Positions 40,601 to 50,902 of a DNA stretch of 64,000 nt are shown here, in pieces; the stretch's first letter is position 1; each line of letters starts with the position of its first letter. The position numbers and the translations under genes were made by a program. The DNA comes from Zygaena filipendulae (lineage: Eukaryota; Arthropoda; Insecta; Lepidoptera; Zygaenidae), in the NCBI GenBank assembly GCA_907165275.2, contig OU015650.1, positions 4,742,001-4,806,000 of the forward strand, in the 5' to 3' direction. A model generated the notes under the pieces. That model was not told where the DNA came from. It saw only the letters and a program-made list of their open reading frames with translations, and ran no database searches.

Positions 40601-43600
40601 TTTATAACTCTGACAAATACTTAAATTTTTGCATAATATCTGTGATTATTTTCTTTATTTCTTCTTTCAAGCAGAAATTGCCTTGGGACTTCGACTCTTA
40701 GGATATTTTGTACCATGGCATTCCTATTAGTTTTGCATATAATATATTCAATGTACTATAAATTATTATAAGAAAATCTATTCTAGCAAAACGCAATGAC
40801 ATCTGAACGTGGATCAATAAAGTGCATATTAAATATTAACTTGTGGAAGCTAATCAATACAACAGATAGAGAATTATGTTTAACAATCCATTGGGATTCT
40901 ATTTATTCCCGCATACCTATCGGATCGGATGTGCATCAAAGCTTTTAAAACTATTCCTGTCTTGTGTGTGTCTATTCGTAACGTTTCCTCTGTCTCTATT
41001 TTTAGTTCTCACATAGCATTGGATAACTTGAAATGTGAAACGTCGCGTCAGTACCGAATAGAAATGAATAATACCTATTCGTGTTTTATGTTTCTGCATA
41101 AATACCATACATACCATTTCCAGAGTTGTGTATTGCTTTGATGGCCTTCTTGAGTTTTGTAAGGCCATCTCGGTCGGAGTCCAGTGTCTAGAACAAACCA
41201 TAGAAGCTATTATAGAAATTGTCATTTGTATCGCTTGTTAAATGTTTGACAGCATAATTTTTTGAAACGATAAAAAAAAAGAATCAACTAATAAATAAAT
41301 AAAAAAATTAAAAAAAACTTTTGTAAATACTGAGCTTGGAATTGAACAACTCGTCATTTTATTTGGTGTATGACTATAGTAGTATCAATAGTGATACTGA
41401 TACACAATAGGAGCCACGAGCCATTCAGCTGCATTGAGAAGCGGCGGTCGCCACTCGAACATCTGTCGCACCAGTCGGCGATTAATAAATGCCTAGGGGC
41501 AAATTATGTAACAGGGCCCAGGGGACCGAAAAAACCCGATGCTGTTTTGATGCAAGCAACGAGACCACAATATTAGCTCAATTAGATTTTGAGCGTTTCA
41601 AACTATTGTATATCCATATCCATGTTGAAAACTAGAAGATGTTCAAACCGTAAGTACGTTTTATGATGTTCTATGATTCAGAAACGTGTAATGCCAGAGT
41701 GATCGATGCTTTAATAATTATGTCATTAACACGATATTAGTTACCAAAATCATTATGATGCAATAACATAATCGGCTCAAGGTCGAGAACAAAGTTGGTG
41801 GGAAGAACAGAGAACTACAATAAAATAAAAAAACAATTTAACAAAACTATAATGTTATTCAAGACACATTGTTCTTGAGCTTTTATCATCATCAAGTTCG
41901 CTAGAGCCTAGAACACACTTGCTTTCGTACTCGTGACCATCGACGCGTGACAAGTTGTGTCAAATTAAAAACATCTTCTTCATGAGTCATCGTGTCGTGT
42001 GAATTGTGACGAAGTGATAACAAAGGTCTTTCCGTAAGAATCTTCCGGTTCTTACAGCAAATAGTATCTAATCTACTTATCCACATCCAGTATGTAAGTA
42101 ATTGGTAAATTAACCAGTTCTTACCGTGTACATTTTTCAAATGTGACAAATATAACAGTACATATCGCTAGTTTTCGAGTACAAGCAGTTGCTGATGCAT
42201 TTTTCGCTAAAAATACTATAAGAGTTTCCAACCATGAAATGTTTGTTGGTGTGAAGGGACGTAAAATTAAATTATTTGATATGTATCAAAGTTTCATTTC
42301 CGTTTAACAAACGCCTACATTATGACTTGGCGCTCTGTTAAGAACATTATGTAAGTAAAGTACGTAATAAAAACTCTGCCTTTCTATTTATCGCATCAGA
42401 TACGTACATATACACTTACGACTAACTTACCTAAAGTTGTGGACAATGTTCTTTTGTTATCCGTGAATATAGGGCTCTCGATTAAACTCGAGAAAAATCG
42501 TGTAATACTAGTAGTATTGTCGAGAAGTCAATTATTGTTACACTAATTTATCAATACGATACTGAAATATTTAATACTAGCTGTTCCCCCCGTTCTGTAA
42601 CCCGCGTTAGTTTCGGAGAAAAGTACTTATTTTTTTCTCTACCCTATATATTTTATCTTGTACCTCTGCCTTTGACGCGTAGGTATAGTATACAAAATTT
42701 AATGTAGTTTATTCCGCGTTAATTTCAGAGTCCCCGTGGGAATTCCGGGATAAAAGTAGCCTATGTCCTTCTCTGTACCCCTGACATGTGTATGCAAAAT
42801 TTCATGGTGATCGGTTGAGCCGCTTAGCCGTGTAAGCGTAACAAACAAACAATTAACAAACTTACATAATATACTTTCGCATTTATAATATTGGTAAGGA
42901 AGTAAGGATTAGGTACCTACTCTTCGGCGTTTCTATCACGCTGCTGAACAACAATTCGCCAATGTCCACTTAAAAATGGAATTACATATAGTTAACTTAT
43001 AGGCAAATGATGTGGTTTGCTCCCTGAGCTAAACACGTGGTTTTCTCGCAAGAACCAGTTGCTTGCATAAGGAACTCAATATAGCGGCTGAACGATAGTT
43101 GCAGTGAAAACACATGCATTCATCACGGCTTCAACCCGCCAACCTTTATATGATTTACAAAATCGGAAGACTAATCTTTTTTTATAAATAAAAATGAATG
43201 TTTGTATGTCTGTCCTCTATGCGTTTCGAGACCATTGGTACGACTGCGATGAAACTTTGGTGGGTTGTTCTGCCTGCGTCCGCCAAAGGTTCTTGACCCA
43301 AAACTCACGTAATTTCGGAGTTCCCGGGAGAATTTCAGGATAAACTATGCGTATAAACTATAACCTTCCTCTTGAATTACTCTATCTATTAAAAAAAAAG
43401 CGCTTCAAAATCCGGTGCGTAGTTTTAAAGATCTAAGCATACATAGGGACAGACAAAGCAGGCAGCAACTTTGTTTTATAGTTAGTAAAAATAACAACCG
43501 ACTCAATCGATCATGAAATGCACGTTGTCAGGTGGACCCTACCGCGAAAAACAGCTAGTGAAATATTATAATTAAGTAAAAAAAAAATACTTTCAATTCC

Positions 43601-46600
43601 TTTTTACAATATCAAAATGAATAAAAATCTTTTAAAAGAAATTAAAATACCTGCCTAACATTATTAAAATATCACGGTCACCGCTACAAAACGGGTTCGA
43701 TCAAAATCTTGCCAAGCTCTGTCCAGCTAAAACTTTCTCTCTCGTTTGAAATATGTACATATATTTCATGTTTTGTATGCATCTTTTTAGCGTATCTAAT
43801 TCAATATTTAGAATTTAGATGGGGGGTTCCGCGTTCTAATGTCTTCGCTTGAAACATGCACTAGGTAGGTGTTGTGGTTTTCCTCTTTTCAGGGGGCTGA
43901 ACTTCAAAAAACCCTTTCTTTGTGTTCGCCTACATCTTTAAAAGAATCCTTGTGCTCCTTGACTTCAAAAAAGGTGGAGGTTTGAGAAATCCACACGAAT
44001 TGAGATTTGTTTATAACTTTTTTATTGATTATAATTATACAGCCTGAGAATGGGCGGCGTCTGAAACGTCAAAAAATTCAAGATTATTAGAGCTACCCTC
44101 ACAGGAGAGTTGCTCTACAAGTCACTATTCTGTCAACAGATATTATAGTCACACTGACTGATTGCATGATACGAAGAGGAGAAAAAAAAAATTACGCGAT
44201 AATTTATTATCTGCGTCATTCATGAAAAGATTTTTAAACTATTCTTTTCTAAAGGATTTTACTCCATGGCAGTCCCACACTTTTTTAAGATCTAACGATA
44301 GTTTGAAGATTTATTGAAACAAAAATGTTGATAATAAATAAATATTACATAACGTACCTACCTATGTTTAGCTATTTACGGTCGCGCTACAAAAATACAT
44401 TTTTTTTCACGCCAAGTTTTAATCGTGAGTTCGTATAATACAAATAATGATTCCACGTGTTAGGTCTAATTCCGGAGAGAACAAACCTGGAGAAATAAAG
44501 TAGGTACGTAAAATTGTACACGGAGTTGCAATTATTAATTCACGCGAGGGAAAAAACGCAGTGTTTTTTCACAGTGCGGCCATTACTACCCTTCTTTAGT
44601 AAAACTTTATGTTATGGTAAAGATATGGTTTCGGGTAAACCTCATAAAATTCCCGAATTTTATCGATGCTGCATTGAAATGCAATAATTGATCCTCCGAA
44701 TCCGGTTATACATATGTGTGACACAATTTTTTTAGAGGCAGAACTATAAATTGTTGAAAATATATCTACAACAAACGTGTTTAAAATAAAAGTGGGCCAT
44801 AGAAAGTAAAAGAGAAAATACGTATGTTAAGTATGGCTACATAGAAGTAACGAGTAAACTGTGACCGTAATCACTATCAAAAGTCTTGTAAGTAAACCTG
44901 TTCCTAAGTGGGTTGCAAATATCTTGTTTATTTATGTTTTATTGTTCAGCCAGCAGTAACTATAGTTTCCGAGGCCAAGCGATAGCATTTGTGTTTACTA
45001 TAATGCAATAATCTATGCCAGAATACACTTCTACGGCTTTATTTTGTTCGGTCGATTGATCGACACCCTGGAGCCTAAAGCATGTCGAACTCCACAACTT
45101 GAAGAGGAACTTGAAGAATGGACCGTACTAGACCTAGGGACACATTGGAACAACGTCTAAAATACACACATCAAAAGTGTCTAGGGATCAAGCATTTTTA
45201 TGCGGATTTCTTGAGATTGAGATGTGGCTTTGTAATAAATTTATGATTTTATAAATTTATATGGATCCTTTTTGGTGCATTACATAATTTGAATCAGGAA
45301 CTGTCAATCAAATTCGAGTAAAAGATGAAAATCAGCTGTCAATATTTTCCCTATAAAAACATACAACGCATTGAAGACATTATTAGTGCTACTGTTTCCC
45401 TACTACTGATTAAAACCAACGTTATTATGGAGCGGCGACGTCATTTAAGCAGGGAAGAAATGCTCAGAGCCGTGGGAATGATAGAAGCTGGTTCCCGGCA
45501 ACGTACTGTGGCTTTAGCTCTGAATACAAGTCAGAGTGTTATCAGTCGACTTTGGACACGTTACCGAAGCACTGGTACCGTGGCTGAGCGCCATGGAGGA
45601 CGGTATCGCTGCACCACACGGAGACAAGACCGATACATTCAAATCTTAACTCGAAGAGCTCCAACAATAACCGCCATGATGTTAGCCGTGAGGCTTCATC
45701 ACTCTTCAGGGAACTTAATTAGCGACCAAACAATCAGAAACCGCTTGCATGAAGTGAACCTTCATTCCCGAAAACCGCTACGGGTACCACCTATAGCAAT
45801 GCACAATCGTAGGATTCGATATCAATGGGCTCTTGAACACAGAAATTGGGCAGAAGAACAATGGCGTTTCGTGTGCTTTTCTGATGAGTCTCGTTTTGGT
45901 ATGAGACCGGATACAAGACGTATACGACACTGGAGAACCCCTGGACGCCAACAGCGATTAAAATCCTGCCAGGAAGTCCATCCTTATAGTGGTGGAACCA
46001 TCATGGTATGGGTGGGTATTTGGATCGGCGGAAGAACTGAGTTGATTTGGATCAGAGGCAACCTCAACGCTCAAATTTATGCTGAGACGATTGTATCAGA
46101 CGTCATCGTTCCTCTACAAGTGCAAATCGGTCCCTTATTTCAGTTAATGCATGATAATGCACGACCGCACACCGCAAGAGTTGTAAGACAGACTCTCGCC
46201 GCAGCTAACATCAATGTCCTGCCCTGGCCTGCTCAGTCGCCAGACTTGAACCCGATTGAGCATGCATGGGATATGCTACAGAGAAGAGCTCTGCCGAATA
46301 TGGAGGGTATTCAGTCGCAAGAAGACCTTTTTTTGTTGTTGCAACGAACATGGGCGGCCATTCCACAGCGTGATTTGGATGAACTCATTTTGAGTATGCC
46401 AAACCGATGTTCTTGTGTTGTTAGTGTTCGCGGTAGAAACACGGATTATTAATTGTTTAAGTTACCCAATAAAATTATAAAGAAAACTGTTATTTCAGTC
46501 TTTTTTTTGAACTTTAATGTTAGTGGTTCAAATGTCAAAAATCCCTTTATTAGGAAAATGGCAAATTTCTTTATTAATGCAAAGGTGACTTGGTTTATCG

Positions 46601-49600
46601 TTACTGTGACAAACGAAAACACTTTATTTGATGAATCCTTAAAGAAAATTTTAATTAATATCAATCAGGAGAAAAGTTATTGCAAAAATATATGTTGATC
46701 CCTAGACACTTTTGATGTGTGTATATCAAACTAATTGATACAATCTAGAGCGACGCTTTTTTTAAAAACTAACAAAAAAGAGAAATTGAGAGCGGATACC
46801 TATAAAGCATAAGTAGGCACGGTTACGAACGCAGCAGTGAAAATTGTTCTTTACTCACTAACCAATATGTTCATTCTATGATTCTCATCTCATAAAAAAG
46901 AATGTTTTAGATTTGTTACAAAAGGCAAGATCTTTAACAATGCCTTTAACCTTTAGATCTATATTACCTATTATGGTACAGTAGTACCTATACGATAGCC
47001 TGCACATTGCACATTATGCAATGTGAGAAGCTAAAACTTGAAAGTACGTGTAATCCACTCGCTTGCCCCTCTTCAAGATGAATTTATGCGTACTTGAGCA
47101 CGGCACCTACCTCGGTTGCTGCGAAGAGATTCCAATGAAAGCCCACGTCATGCCATCTCGAACATAATTATTTTTAACGAAAATTACTAGCTGGTTATTA
47201 TAAAAAAGTAATAAAACTGTAATGCTACATGAGTTTTCAGCGGGAAAAGATGTCGGTTCCGTCATTTTACGTTAAAAAAGAATTCATAAAGAGGATTTTT
47301 GTTATTTTCATTGTGAGTTGTGACAGTTGATTATGTAAGTATGAATGAATTTAAAATGATGTCTCGATCCCATGCGAGACTTCAACTATTTACACTTTAC
47401 ACTCTTTACAGCTGATCGCCACTAGGAAGCAGAGAGACTAATGAAACTAATAACGCTACTCAACCTCAAGAGTCGGTCACATCTCTAAACGATAGTCTGT
47501 CCTGCGGAGCTATTGCGCAACACGATAAAATTTTATCAAGCCATTTTATCGATTCTCGTCAATTTCTCTCGTATTGTATGGCTTTGTCGACGAGAATCGA
47601 TAAAATGGCTCGATAAAATTTTATCGTGTTGCGCATCTTAGCCCCCCTGGTCATTGCGCTAGAAAAAAAAGACAAAAAATCTTCTTTCCCATTTACCTTA
47701 TGATTTGTCACTGTTGATTCAATAAAATAAGATGTAGTGATGTGACTCCATTGATATACCACACCACACCGTCTAGTAGTAAATCAATGTGTGACTCACA
47801 AAAACGAACAGGCGAACAAAAATCTTTATTATTTATATTTAGTACCTACTTAGTCTTTATCATTTATTTTTATAACTACTCTCTTAGCTAGTCACTGTCA
47901 TGGCATAACGATACCTTGTTGAGATGCTCAAACGATAAACCCTTGAATAAACCTGTGAATGCAACATACCTACCTACTTATTGTGAAGCTCATGCGTGCC
48001 TATACATACAAATAATGGTATTATAATATTAAGTGTAGGGATATAATAATATGTATAATAATACTTAATGACTCATAGTTGTGAATGTGTTGTTGAACTT
48101 TGACGTCATGTAATTACGATTGACGGTAGCCGGTAGCGTCAATTATGGATATGAAACCATTCAGCGGTACCTAATTACTTGATCGAAAATTAAATCAATA
48201 AGCTGAAAATATTATTCTCTAATGGGAACTACTAATACAACGATTCCTTCTTTCCTGATAGTTGAAGATTGTACAACTACACTGTAAAAAAGTGTATAAA
48301 AGTGCAGCTCTCGAAACAGCCTGGAACTCAAGCCGATTTTAGAGAGCATCGTCATTAAGTTGTTACTGCATCGAGATCGAGAATAATTATTGCATTGATG
48401 ATATCACATATATATATATACTTATAATAAAACTGTAGAGAGGTCAATTCTGTACATTGAATATATATTCAAAATTAATATTGGAGGATTAGTGGTGATC
48501 GATACTGATTCCAAAAATGCAATCAGTAAATTTTTTGTCTGTCAGTCTGTCTCTCTGTCTGTCTGTCTGTCTGTATGTGCACACATAGGTCAAAAACTAC
48601 TGAAGGGATTTTAACCAAACTTGGTACGATTGTAGTCCATACTCCTGGGCAGGTTATAGGCTATATAACATAACGCTAAGACACATAGGAGGTGAGCAGT
48701 GACGATAAATTTGAAGCAAATCGGATGAAAATGCGCTTTCGAGCTCTTATCCTCACATACGTTTACTCAATTACGCAAAAACAGCTGAACGGATTTGGAT
48801 GAAATTTGGCATGCACGTTGTCAGGGGTACAAAGAAGGACATAGGGTACTTTTTATCGTGGAATTCCCGCGGGAACTCCGAAATTACCGCGGGTGAAACC
48901 GCGGGGCACAGCTAGTATATAATATGTAGGTAACTACTGCTAGAGAAAAGATTGATCATTGCATTGATCCAAGTCACACCCAAAACTAAAGTAATAAGAA
49001 TTTTAAAATGTGCACATTATAAAAATATAATTGGATATAGATTGGAGATAGATTAACCCACACTGGAGAAATTTTGATTAAATTAAAGTTTTAAAATTAT
49101 AGCACCATTTTGTGTTAAATTTTTTATGTTCAATATTTAGTTACATATTTAAACAATGTAATAAGGTAAACACATAATTAAAAAACGTTCTCTAACTCTC
49201 AATAAATCGTTCTGAATCTATAACTTCATTTTGTGGGTTAATATGTTATTGCTTATCTGCGTCCGTATTGAGATAAGCTTGTATAAATTTAATTTTCTTT
49301 CAACTACATAGTAATGGTAATATGTTATCATTAATCACTACAAAACTGAGCACAAAGGACAATGAAATCTCATTGCTGCACTGTTTTTTTAGATATAAAA
49401 ATAAAAAATTTAATCTTATTATTATTAAGTATAATATAAAATGTATGCATAAGATTGATCAAAAAGGTACTGACTGAAAATTAAGTTTGACTGAATAAAA
49501 ACACTTGCTGAAAATAACTACAACTATTTACAATTATTTGCATAGTCAAACTTTTATTAAAAGTAACAGTCAGTTGTTTACCTTGCAATCTTGGAGATAA

Positions 49601-50902
49601 TAATTAGGTATTTCCAGTGTTTTCTTTTTTTAACTTTTGTGTAAAACTGAACCAACCAAATCTGAGTCTTAAAATTATTGTGCACCCATTATTATATACT
49701 AGCTGTTCCCTGCAGTTTCACCTACATAAATTTCAGAGTTCCTGCAGGAATTCTGGGACAAAAGGTACCCTATGTCACTCAGGGCTACGCCTAATGAGCC
49801 TAAGGACATGGTATAAATAGTTACTATCATAATTATAATTTTCAGAATTATTTGATGTGGTTGTTTCCTAAATATTAATATTTTACTTAATTTATTATTA
49901 ACAACCAACTGATTACTATCCTCATCTTTAGTATTTGATTAAAAACCCAGAATGCATTTTCAAGGGAATTCTGATATTAGTTACTAATAATATAAAAATA
50001 TAATATTTAAAATGTTATTTAGATTATTATCCAGCACGTCAAAAGTGTCATAGTTAAACAGTCATATTTATTAATTTTGTTTCTTTGATATTTACACAGC
50101 TCTAAGGGATCCCTGATCTTTACACAAGTTGAAATTTCAACTTTCAATTCCTTTACACCCTTTTTCGTAGAAATGTATGGGTTCTTGAAAAAAAGTCTTG
50201 ACAGATAACCAGATTGACAACAAAGTGATTCTATAAGAGTATCTTTTTCCTTTTAAGTTATGGTATGGATCCCTGAAAATTTATTAAACTTATTAAATGT
50301 ATAGGTAGTTTGTTGGCAAATAGTAATTAACAATAATAATAATTGGATTTGTGGGTGCATAGGTCAATGATATAGGTTGTCAGAACATTTTAGGAATTCA
50401 TCAAACCAAAGGTAAACATTGAAAAGTTATATTGCTAAGAATTGCAATTTGCAAGTAGGTAGATTCAACAGATAATATGAGAAATGTGTAGCCAGATGCC
50501 AGCCAGGCAGAACCAGAATGCCCCACTGTACCTACTGTCTGAAAGAGAATACCTGTAGGTACCTATCTGTACTGTATCCTATTGGAAGGCGTAAGGTCGA
50601 TTAACTTACGTGATTTAAACATACCTATCTAATAAATAAGCTTATCTATGCAGATATCAACAAACACTTCTCTATCTTGCAAACAAAAAGAAAATAAAGT
50701 AACCTTTTACAATTTAGAATACCAATATTATAAATTTGGAAAAAAGCTTGTTTTGGCTATCTAATAATCTACCCACCTCTTCTAACGCGTTGATAGTTTG
50801 TCGACATTGTGGCATACGAGACACGAACGTAGAAGTAGTTGGTGAACTATAATCCTCGCGAGTTTCGTCAATAAATTCGCCAATGCTAATGAGACCCGGC
50901 AT
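13433..50902 (-). CDS. ASAP: ASAP-type Arf GTPase-activating protein (BAR-PH-ArfGAP-ANK-Pro-SH3), complete
   Basis: ASAP proteins stimulate GTP hydrolysis on Arf at membranes and shape focal adhesions, podosomes and endocytic carriers (family knowledge). I join 16 coding exons: 50777-50902, 41115-41187, 38323-38471, 29525-29779, 25513-25758, 24480-24741, 23619-23843, 23046-23268, 22291-22471, 21551-21832, 21172-21291, 20472-20700, 19797-19934, 17012-17127, 14164-14346 and 13433-13627. Phases agree at every junction and the total is 3003 nt, giving 1000 aa plus TAG. Start: [11 protein letters not shown] fits the MPDQISVSEFI-type start of vertebrate ASAPs, and no in-frame upstream ATG is seen. 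Domains: BAR 1 to about 283, PH about 306-397, ArfGAP about 425-550, ankyrin about 581-674, acidic then proline-rich linker 675-936, SH3 about 940-1000. Exons are CpG- and GC-rich while introns are AT-rich. Intron 1 is 9.6 kb and intron 3 is 8.5 kb. One uncertain junction is the exon 12 donor (20471) with the exon 13 acceptor (19935); another in-frame pair exists. Extra alternative exons may have been missed in the long introns. Confidence 0.95.
13648..13925 (+). mobile_element. MITE family M1, copy E, right end lost
   Basis: Starts AATAGGCTAGGTGAC and has one GTGACGTCAC. The right-hand CTAACTGACGG end is missing and replaced by an ATT run. It begins 20 bp upstream of the ASAP exon 16 acceptor. 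Confidence 0.72.
14164..21291 (-). CDS. ASAP: ASAP exons 11-15: acidic and proline-rich linker
   Basis: Exon 11 (21172-21291) encodes an acidic stretch with [14 protein letters not shown] and [12 protein letters not shown], matching the EWNL...SDDD segment of ASAP1. Exon 12 (20472-20700) contains a run of 12 glycines followed by [10 protein letters not shown]. Exon 13 (19797-19934) is Ala/His/Pro-rich. Exon 14 (17012-17127) contains QQPPPTPPP and PTPPPRK, likely SH3 ligands. Exon 15 (14164-14346) is Ser/Asp-rich. The region is probably disordered. It is shorter than in vertebrate ASAP1 and its boundaries are the least certain in the gene, though every junction keeps the frame. Confidence 0.85.
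17316..17427. repeat. Short foldback MITE
   Basis: The left arm GTGCGGAAAGCCTGTCATTG and its continuation to GTTCCGAC pair with the right arm CCGTCATTGCAACTAGTTCC-type complement over about 31 bp; the centre is GC-rich. It lies in ASAP intron 13, close to exon 14. Confidence 0.65.
17690..18985. mobile_element. Unclassified element with mirror-image 138-bp repeat arrays
   Basis: The 16-mer CTCGAGCGCGTCAGAT or a near copy starts at 17730, 17860 and 17998. Its complement starts at 18690 (degenerate), 18828 and 18966. Spacings are 130 and 138 on the left and exactly 138 and 138 on the right, and the whole is symmetrical about 18352-18356. An A-rich tract precedes several of the motifs. The central part (18014-18689) has no credible ORF. 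It looks like a non-autonomous DNA transposon with repeated transposase-binding sites, but I cannot name the family. Outer boundaries are uncertain. It lies in ASAP intron 13. Confidence 0.65.
19285..19725 (-). repeat. Two adjacent CCCGCGG-type repeats
   Basis: Copies at about 19285-19490 and 19535-19725, both reverse, the second ending CCGCGGGTGAAACCGCGGGG. ASAP intron 13, close to exon 13. Confidence 0.65.
21551..22471 (-). CDS. ASAP: ASAP exons 9-10: ArfGAP end and ankyrin repeats
   Basis: Exon 9 (22291-22471) starts by completing a split Met codon and reads [20 protein letters not shown], the helix after the ArfGAP core, then a helical linker ending LPAS. Exon 10 (21551-21832) encodes three ankyrin units, recognisable from [30 protein letters not shown] and [18 protein letters not shown]. 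Ankyrin repeats pack against the ArfGAP domain in this family. Exon 10 is very GC-rich and codes open frames in other registers on both strands, which are artefacts of its composition. Confidence 0.94.
21868..22050 (+). repeat. CCCGCGG-type repeat
   Basis: Starts GACTAGCTGTTCTCCCACGG. It begins 36 bp upstream of the ASAP exon 10 acceptor. Confidence 0.65.
22578..22910 (-). mobile_element. MITE family M1, copy F
   Basis: Reverse orientation; ends AATTGGATATTTTCC and AATTTTGGCTACTTGAC. One TGACGTCAC; the other site is decayed. It lies 107 bp upstream of the ASAP exon 9 acceptor. Confidence 0.8.
23046..24741 (-). CDS. ASAP: ASAP exons 6-8: PH and ArfGAP domains
   Basis: Exon 6 (24480-24741) opens the PH domain with [20 protein letters not shown], the basic loop expected to bind phosphoinositide. 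Exon 7 (23619-23843) closes the PH with the invariant Trp (W388 in EQRAWTSVL) and enters the zinc finger. Zinc ligands are C438 and C441 (VCADCG) and C459 and C462 (VCIECSG). The catalytic arginine finger is R467 in [10 protein letters not shown]. Exon 8 (23046-23268) continues to [12 protein letters not shown]. The loop between the two Cys pairs is 17 residues; the usual ArfGAP spacing is 16. All catalytic residues are present, so the GAP should be active. Confidence 0.95.
23462..23555 (-). mobile_element. MITE family M1, copy G, truncated
   Basis: Only the AATGGGCATGATGAC end and the AGTCCGTCAGTTAG subterminal part remain (about 95 bp), 63 bp from ASAP exon 7. Confidence 0.65.
23990..24312 (-). 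mobile_element. MITE family M1, copy H
   Basis: Reverse orientation, two TGACGTCA sites (one followed by T, one by C). Its ends have diverged. It lies in ASAP intron 6. Confidence 0.78.
24985..25206 (-). repeat. CCCGCGG-type repeat
   Basis: Reverse copy ending GCGGGGGACAGCTAGTATTA-like sequence. ASAP intron 5 side. Confidence 0.6.
25513..50902 (-). CDS. ASAP: ASAP exons 1-5: BAR domain
   Basis: These exons encode residues 1-283, the N-terminal BAR dimerisation and membrane-curvature domain. Exon 1 (50777-50902) ends NALEE in phase 0. Exon 2 (41115-41187) gives [19 protein letters not shown]. Exon 3 (38323-38471) gives a helical stretch ending ELSALMKTL. Exon 4 (29525-29779) contains [15 protein letters not shown] and the KEKK-rich helix ending IFQLQMCD. 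Exon 5 (25513-25758) starts [17 protein letters not shown] and ends PQDRE. All five align in order with vertebrate ASAP1 as remembered; the longest conserved run is around DSLLKGDL. Exons 1 to 4 are spread over 21 kb, which makes this the most repeat-invaded part of the gene. Confidence 0.93.
28050..29045 (+). repeat. Cluster of four CCCGCGG-type repeats
   Basis: Copies at about 28065-28235, 28505-28650, 28712-28873 and 28874-29045; the last two abut directly, so the fourth is a headless tandem copy. ASAP intron 4. Confidence 0.65.
32317..32629 (+). mobile_element. MITE family M1, copy I
   Basis: Ends are perfect inverted repeats AATAAGCTATTTGAC, different from the other copies. One GTGACGTCAC. 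ASAP intron 3. Confidence 0.83.
34680..35310 (+). repeat. Interspersed repeat with a tandem duplication of about 285 bp
   Basis: Starts ACCGACTTCCAAAAAGGAGG. Two units, about 34765-35035 and 35048-35310, share GGATCTGATG, GGGATCTTGGAGAAATCG, TATAGGCACACCTAT and GTGGAACTGATGATGAAGAC. No intact frame is present. A related CCGACTTCCAAAAA tail recurs in the foldback at 35540-35935. Confidence 0.7.
35540..35935. repeat. Long foldback repeat with arms of about 150-165 bp
   Basis: The left arm (about 35540-35702) and right arm (about 35788-35935) are near-exact complements, from AAAACCGACTTCCAAAAACA through CTACCACTGATCGGT to GACAAGCC. The centre of about 85 nt is unrelated. The left arm has a 14-bp AAAAGCTAAAAATA duplication absent from the right. 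A transcript across it would form a long hairpin. ASAP intron 3. Confidence 0.8.
36812..37092 (-). mobile_element. MITE family M1, copy J
   Basis: Ends are perfect inverted repeats AATGGGCATGATGAC. Contains GCGACGTCATAAC and GTGTGACGTCACAC. Slightly shorter internally. ASAP intron 3. Confidence 0.83.
37535..37725 (-). repeat. CCCGCGG-type repeat
   Basis: Diverged reverse copy ending GGGGAGCAACTAGTTTA. ASAP intron 3. Confidence 0.5.
38127..38250 (+). repeat. CCCGCGG-type repeat fragment
   Basis: Contains GGTGTTCCCGCGGAAATTCT and CCCTATGTCC. Ends 72 bp from ASAP exon 3. Confidence 0.55.
38530..38720 (+). pseudogene. Remnant of an RTE-type LINE C-terminus
   Basis: One frame reads [14 protein letters not shown], matching the G-R-P-RW-DDI motif at the end of RTE-type reverse transcriptase proteins. 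A neighbouring frame continues as [20 protein letters not shown]. The frameshift shows it is dead. It lies 59 bp upstream of the ASAP exon 3 acceptor. Confidence 0.5.
42575..42895 (+). repeat. CCCGCGG-type repeat, partly duplicated
   Basis: One headed fragment (42575-42645) followed by a longer copy from about 42705 ending TTTCGCATTTATAATATTGG. ASAP intron 1. Confidence 0.65.
43162..43560 (+). repeat. CCCGCGG-related repeat
   Basis: Contains ACGTAATTTCGGAGTTCCCG and the GACAGACAAAGCAGGCAGCA tail, ending CGCGAAAAACAGCTAGTGAA. ASAP intron 1. Confidence 0.5.
45165..46721 (+). mobile_element. Intact Tc1-like (DD34E) DNA transposon
   Basis: The element is 1557 bp. The first and last 27 bp are perfect inverted repeats beginning CACACATCAAAAGTGTCTAG. 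It is flanked by TA at 45163-45164 and 46722-46723, the Tc1/mariner target duplication. It contains one uninterrupted transposase gene and sits in ASAP intron 1, in the opposite orientation to ASAP. Matching ends and an open frame suggest recent insertion and possible autonomy. Confidence 0.93.
45427..46452 (+). CDS. Tc1 family transposase (341 aa)
   Basis: A cut-and-paste transposase. I choose the ATG at 45427 ([20 protein letters not shown]) because it starts the paired helix-turn-helix DNA-binding region and gives the usual Tc1 length of about 340 aa. An in-frame ATG at 45325 would add 34 residues that do not look conserved. The second HTH part lies around residues 55-120. The catalytic triad is D153 (CFSDES), D243 (LMHDNARPH) and E278 ([10 protein letters not shown]), with 34 residues between the last two, so DD34E. 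No stops or frameshifts are seen, and the gene is intronless. Confidence 0.93.
   Translation: MERRRHLSREEMLRAVGMIEAGSRQRTVALALNTSQSVISRLWTRYRSTGTVAERHGGRYRCTTRRQDRYIQILTRRAPTITAMMLAVRLHHSSGNLISDQTIRNRLHEVNLHSRKPLRVPPIAMHNRRIRYQWALEHRNWAEEQWRFVCFSDESRFGMRPDTRRIRHWRTPGRQQRLKSCQEVHPYSGGTIMVWVGIWIGGRTELIWIRGNLNAQIYAETIVSDVIVPLQVQIGPLFQLMHDNARPHTARVVRQTLAAANINVLPWPAQSPDLNPIEHAWDMLQRRALPNMEGIQSQEDLFLLLQRTWAAIPQRDLDELILSMPNRCSCVVSVRGRNTDY
47510..47637. repeat. Foldback MITE with arms of about 48 bp
   Basis: Arms at about 47513-47560 and 47587-47635, outer sequence TTGCGCAACACGATAAAATT, inner ATCGATTCTCGTC, around a 26-nt centre. ASAP intron 1. Confidence 0.78.
48419..48912 (-). repeat. CCCGCGG-type repeat with TCTG microsatellite
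   Basis: Starts ATAATAAAACTGTAGAGAGG, has a TCTG run at 48537-48575, and ends with a well-preserved CCGCGGGTGAAACCGCGGGG block. ASAP intron 1. Confidence 0.7.
49697..49800 (+). repeat. CCCGCGG-type repeat fragment
   Basis: Starts ATACTAGCTGTTCCCTGCAG and stops after the CCCTATGTCACTCAGG word. Confidence 0.55.

Larger units (their letters stand above)
41188..50776 (-). other. ASAP intron 1
   Basis: 9.6 kb with the Tc1 element, a foldback MITE and four CCCGCGG-type copies. First introns often hold enhancers, but no site can be named from sequence alone. 41440-41575 is slightly GC-richer without recognisable content. Confidence 0.55.

Noticed and set aside
45325..45426. Longer N-terminus for the Tc1 transposase
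   Set aside because: The extra 34 residues precede the DNA-binding domain and would exceed the usual Tc1 length; the start at 45427 is preferred.
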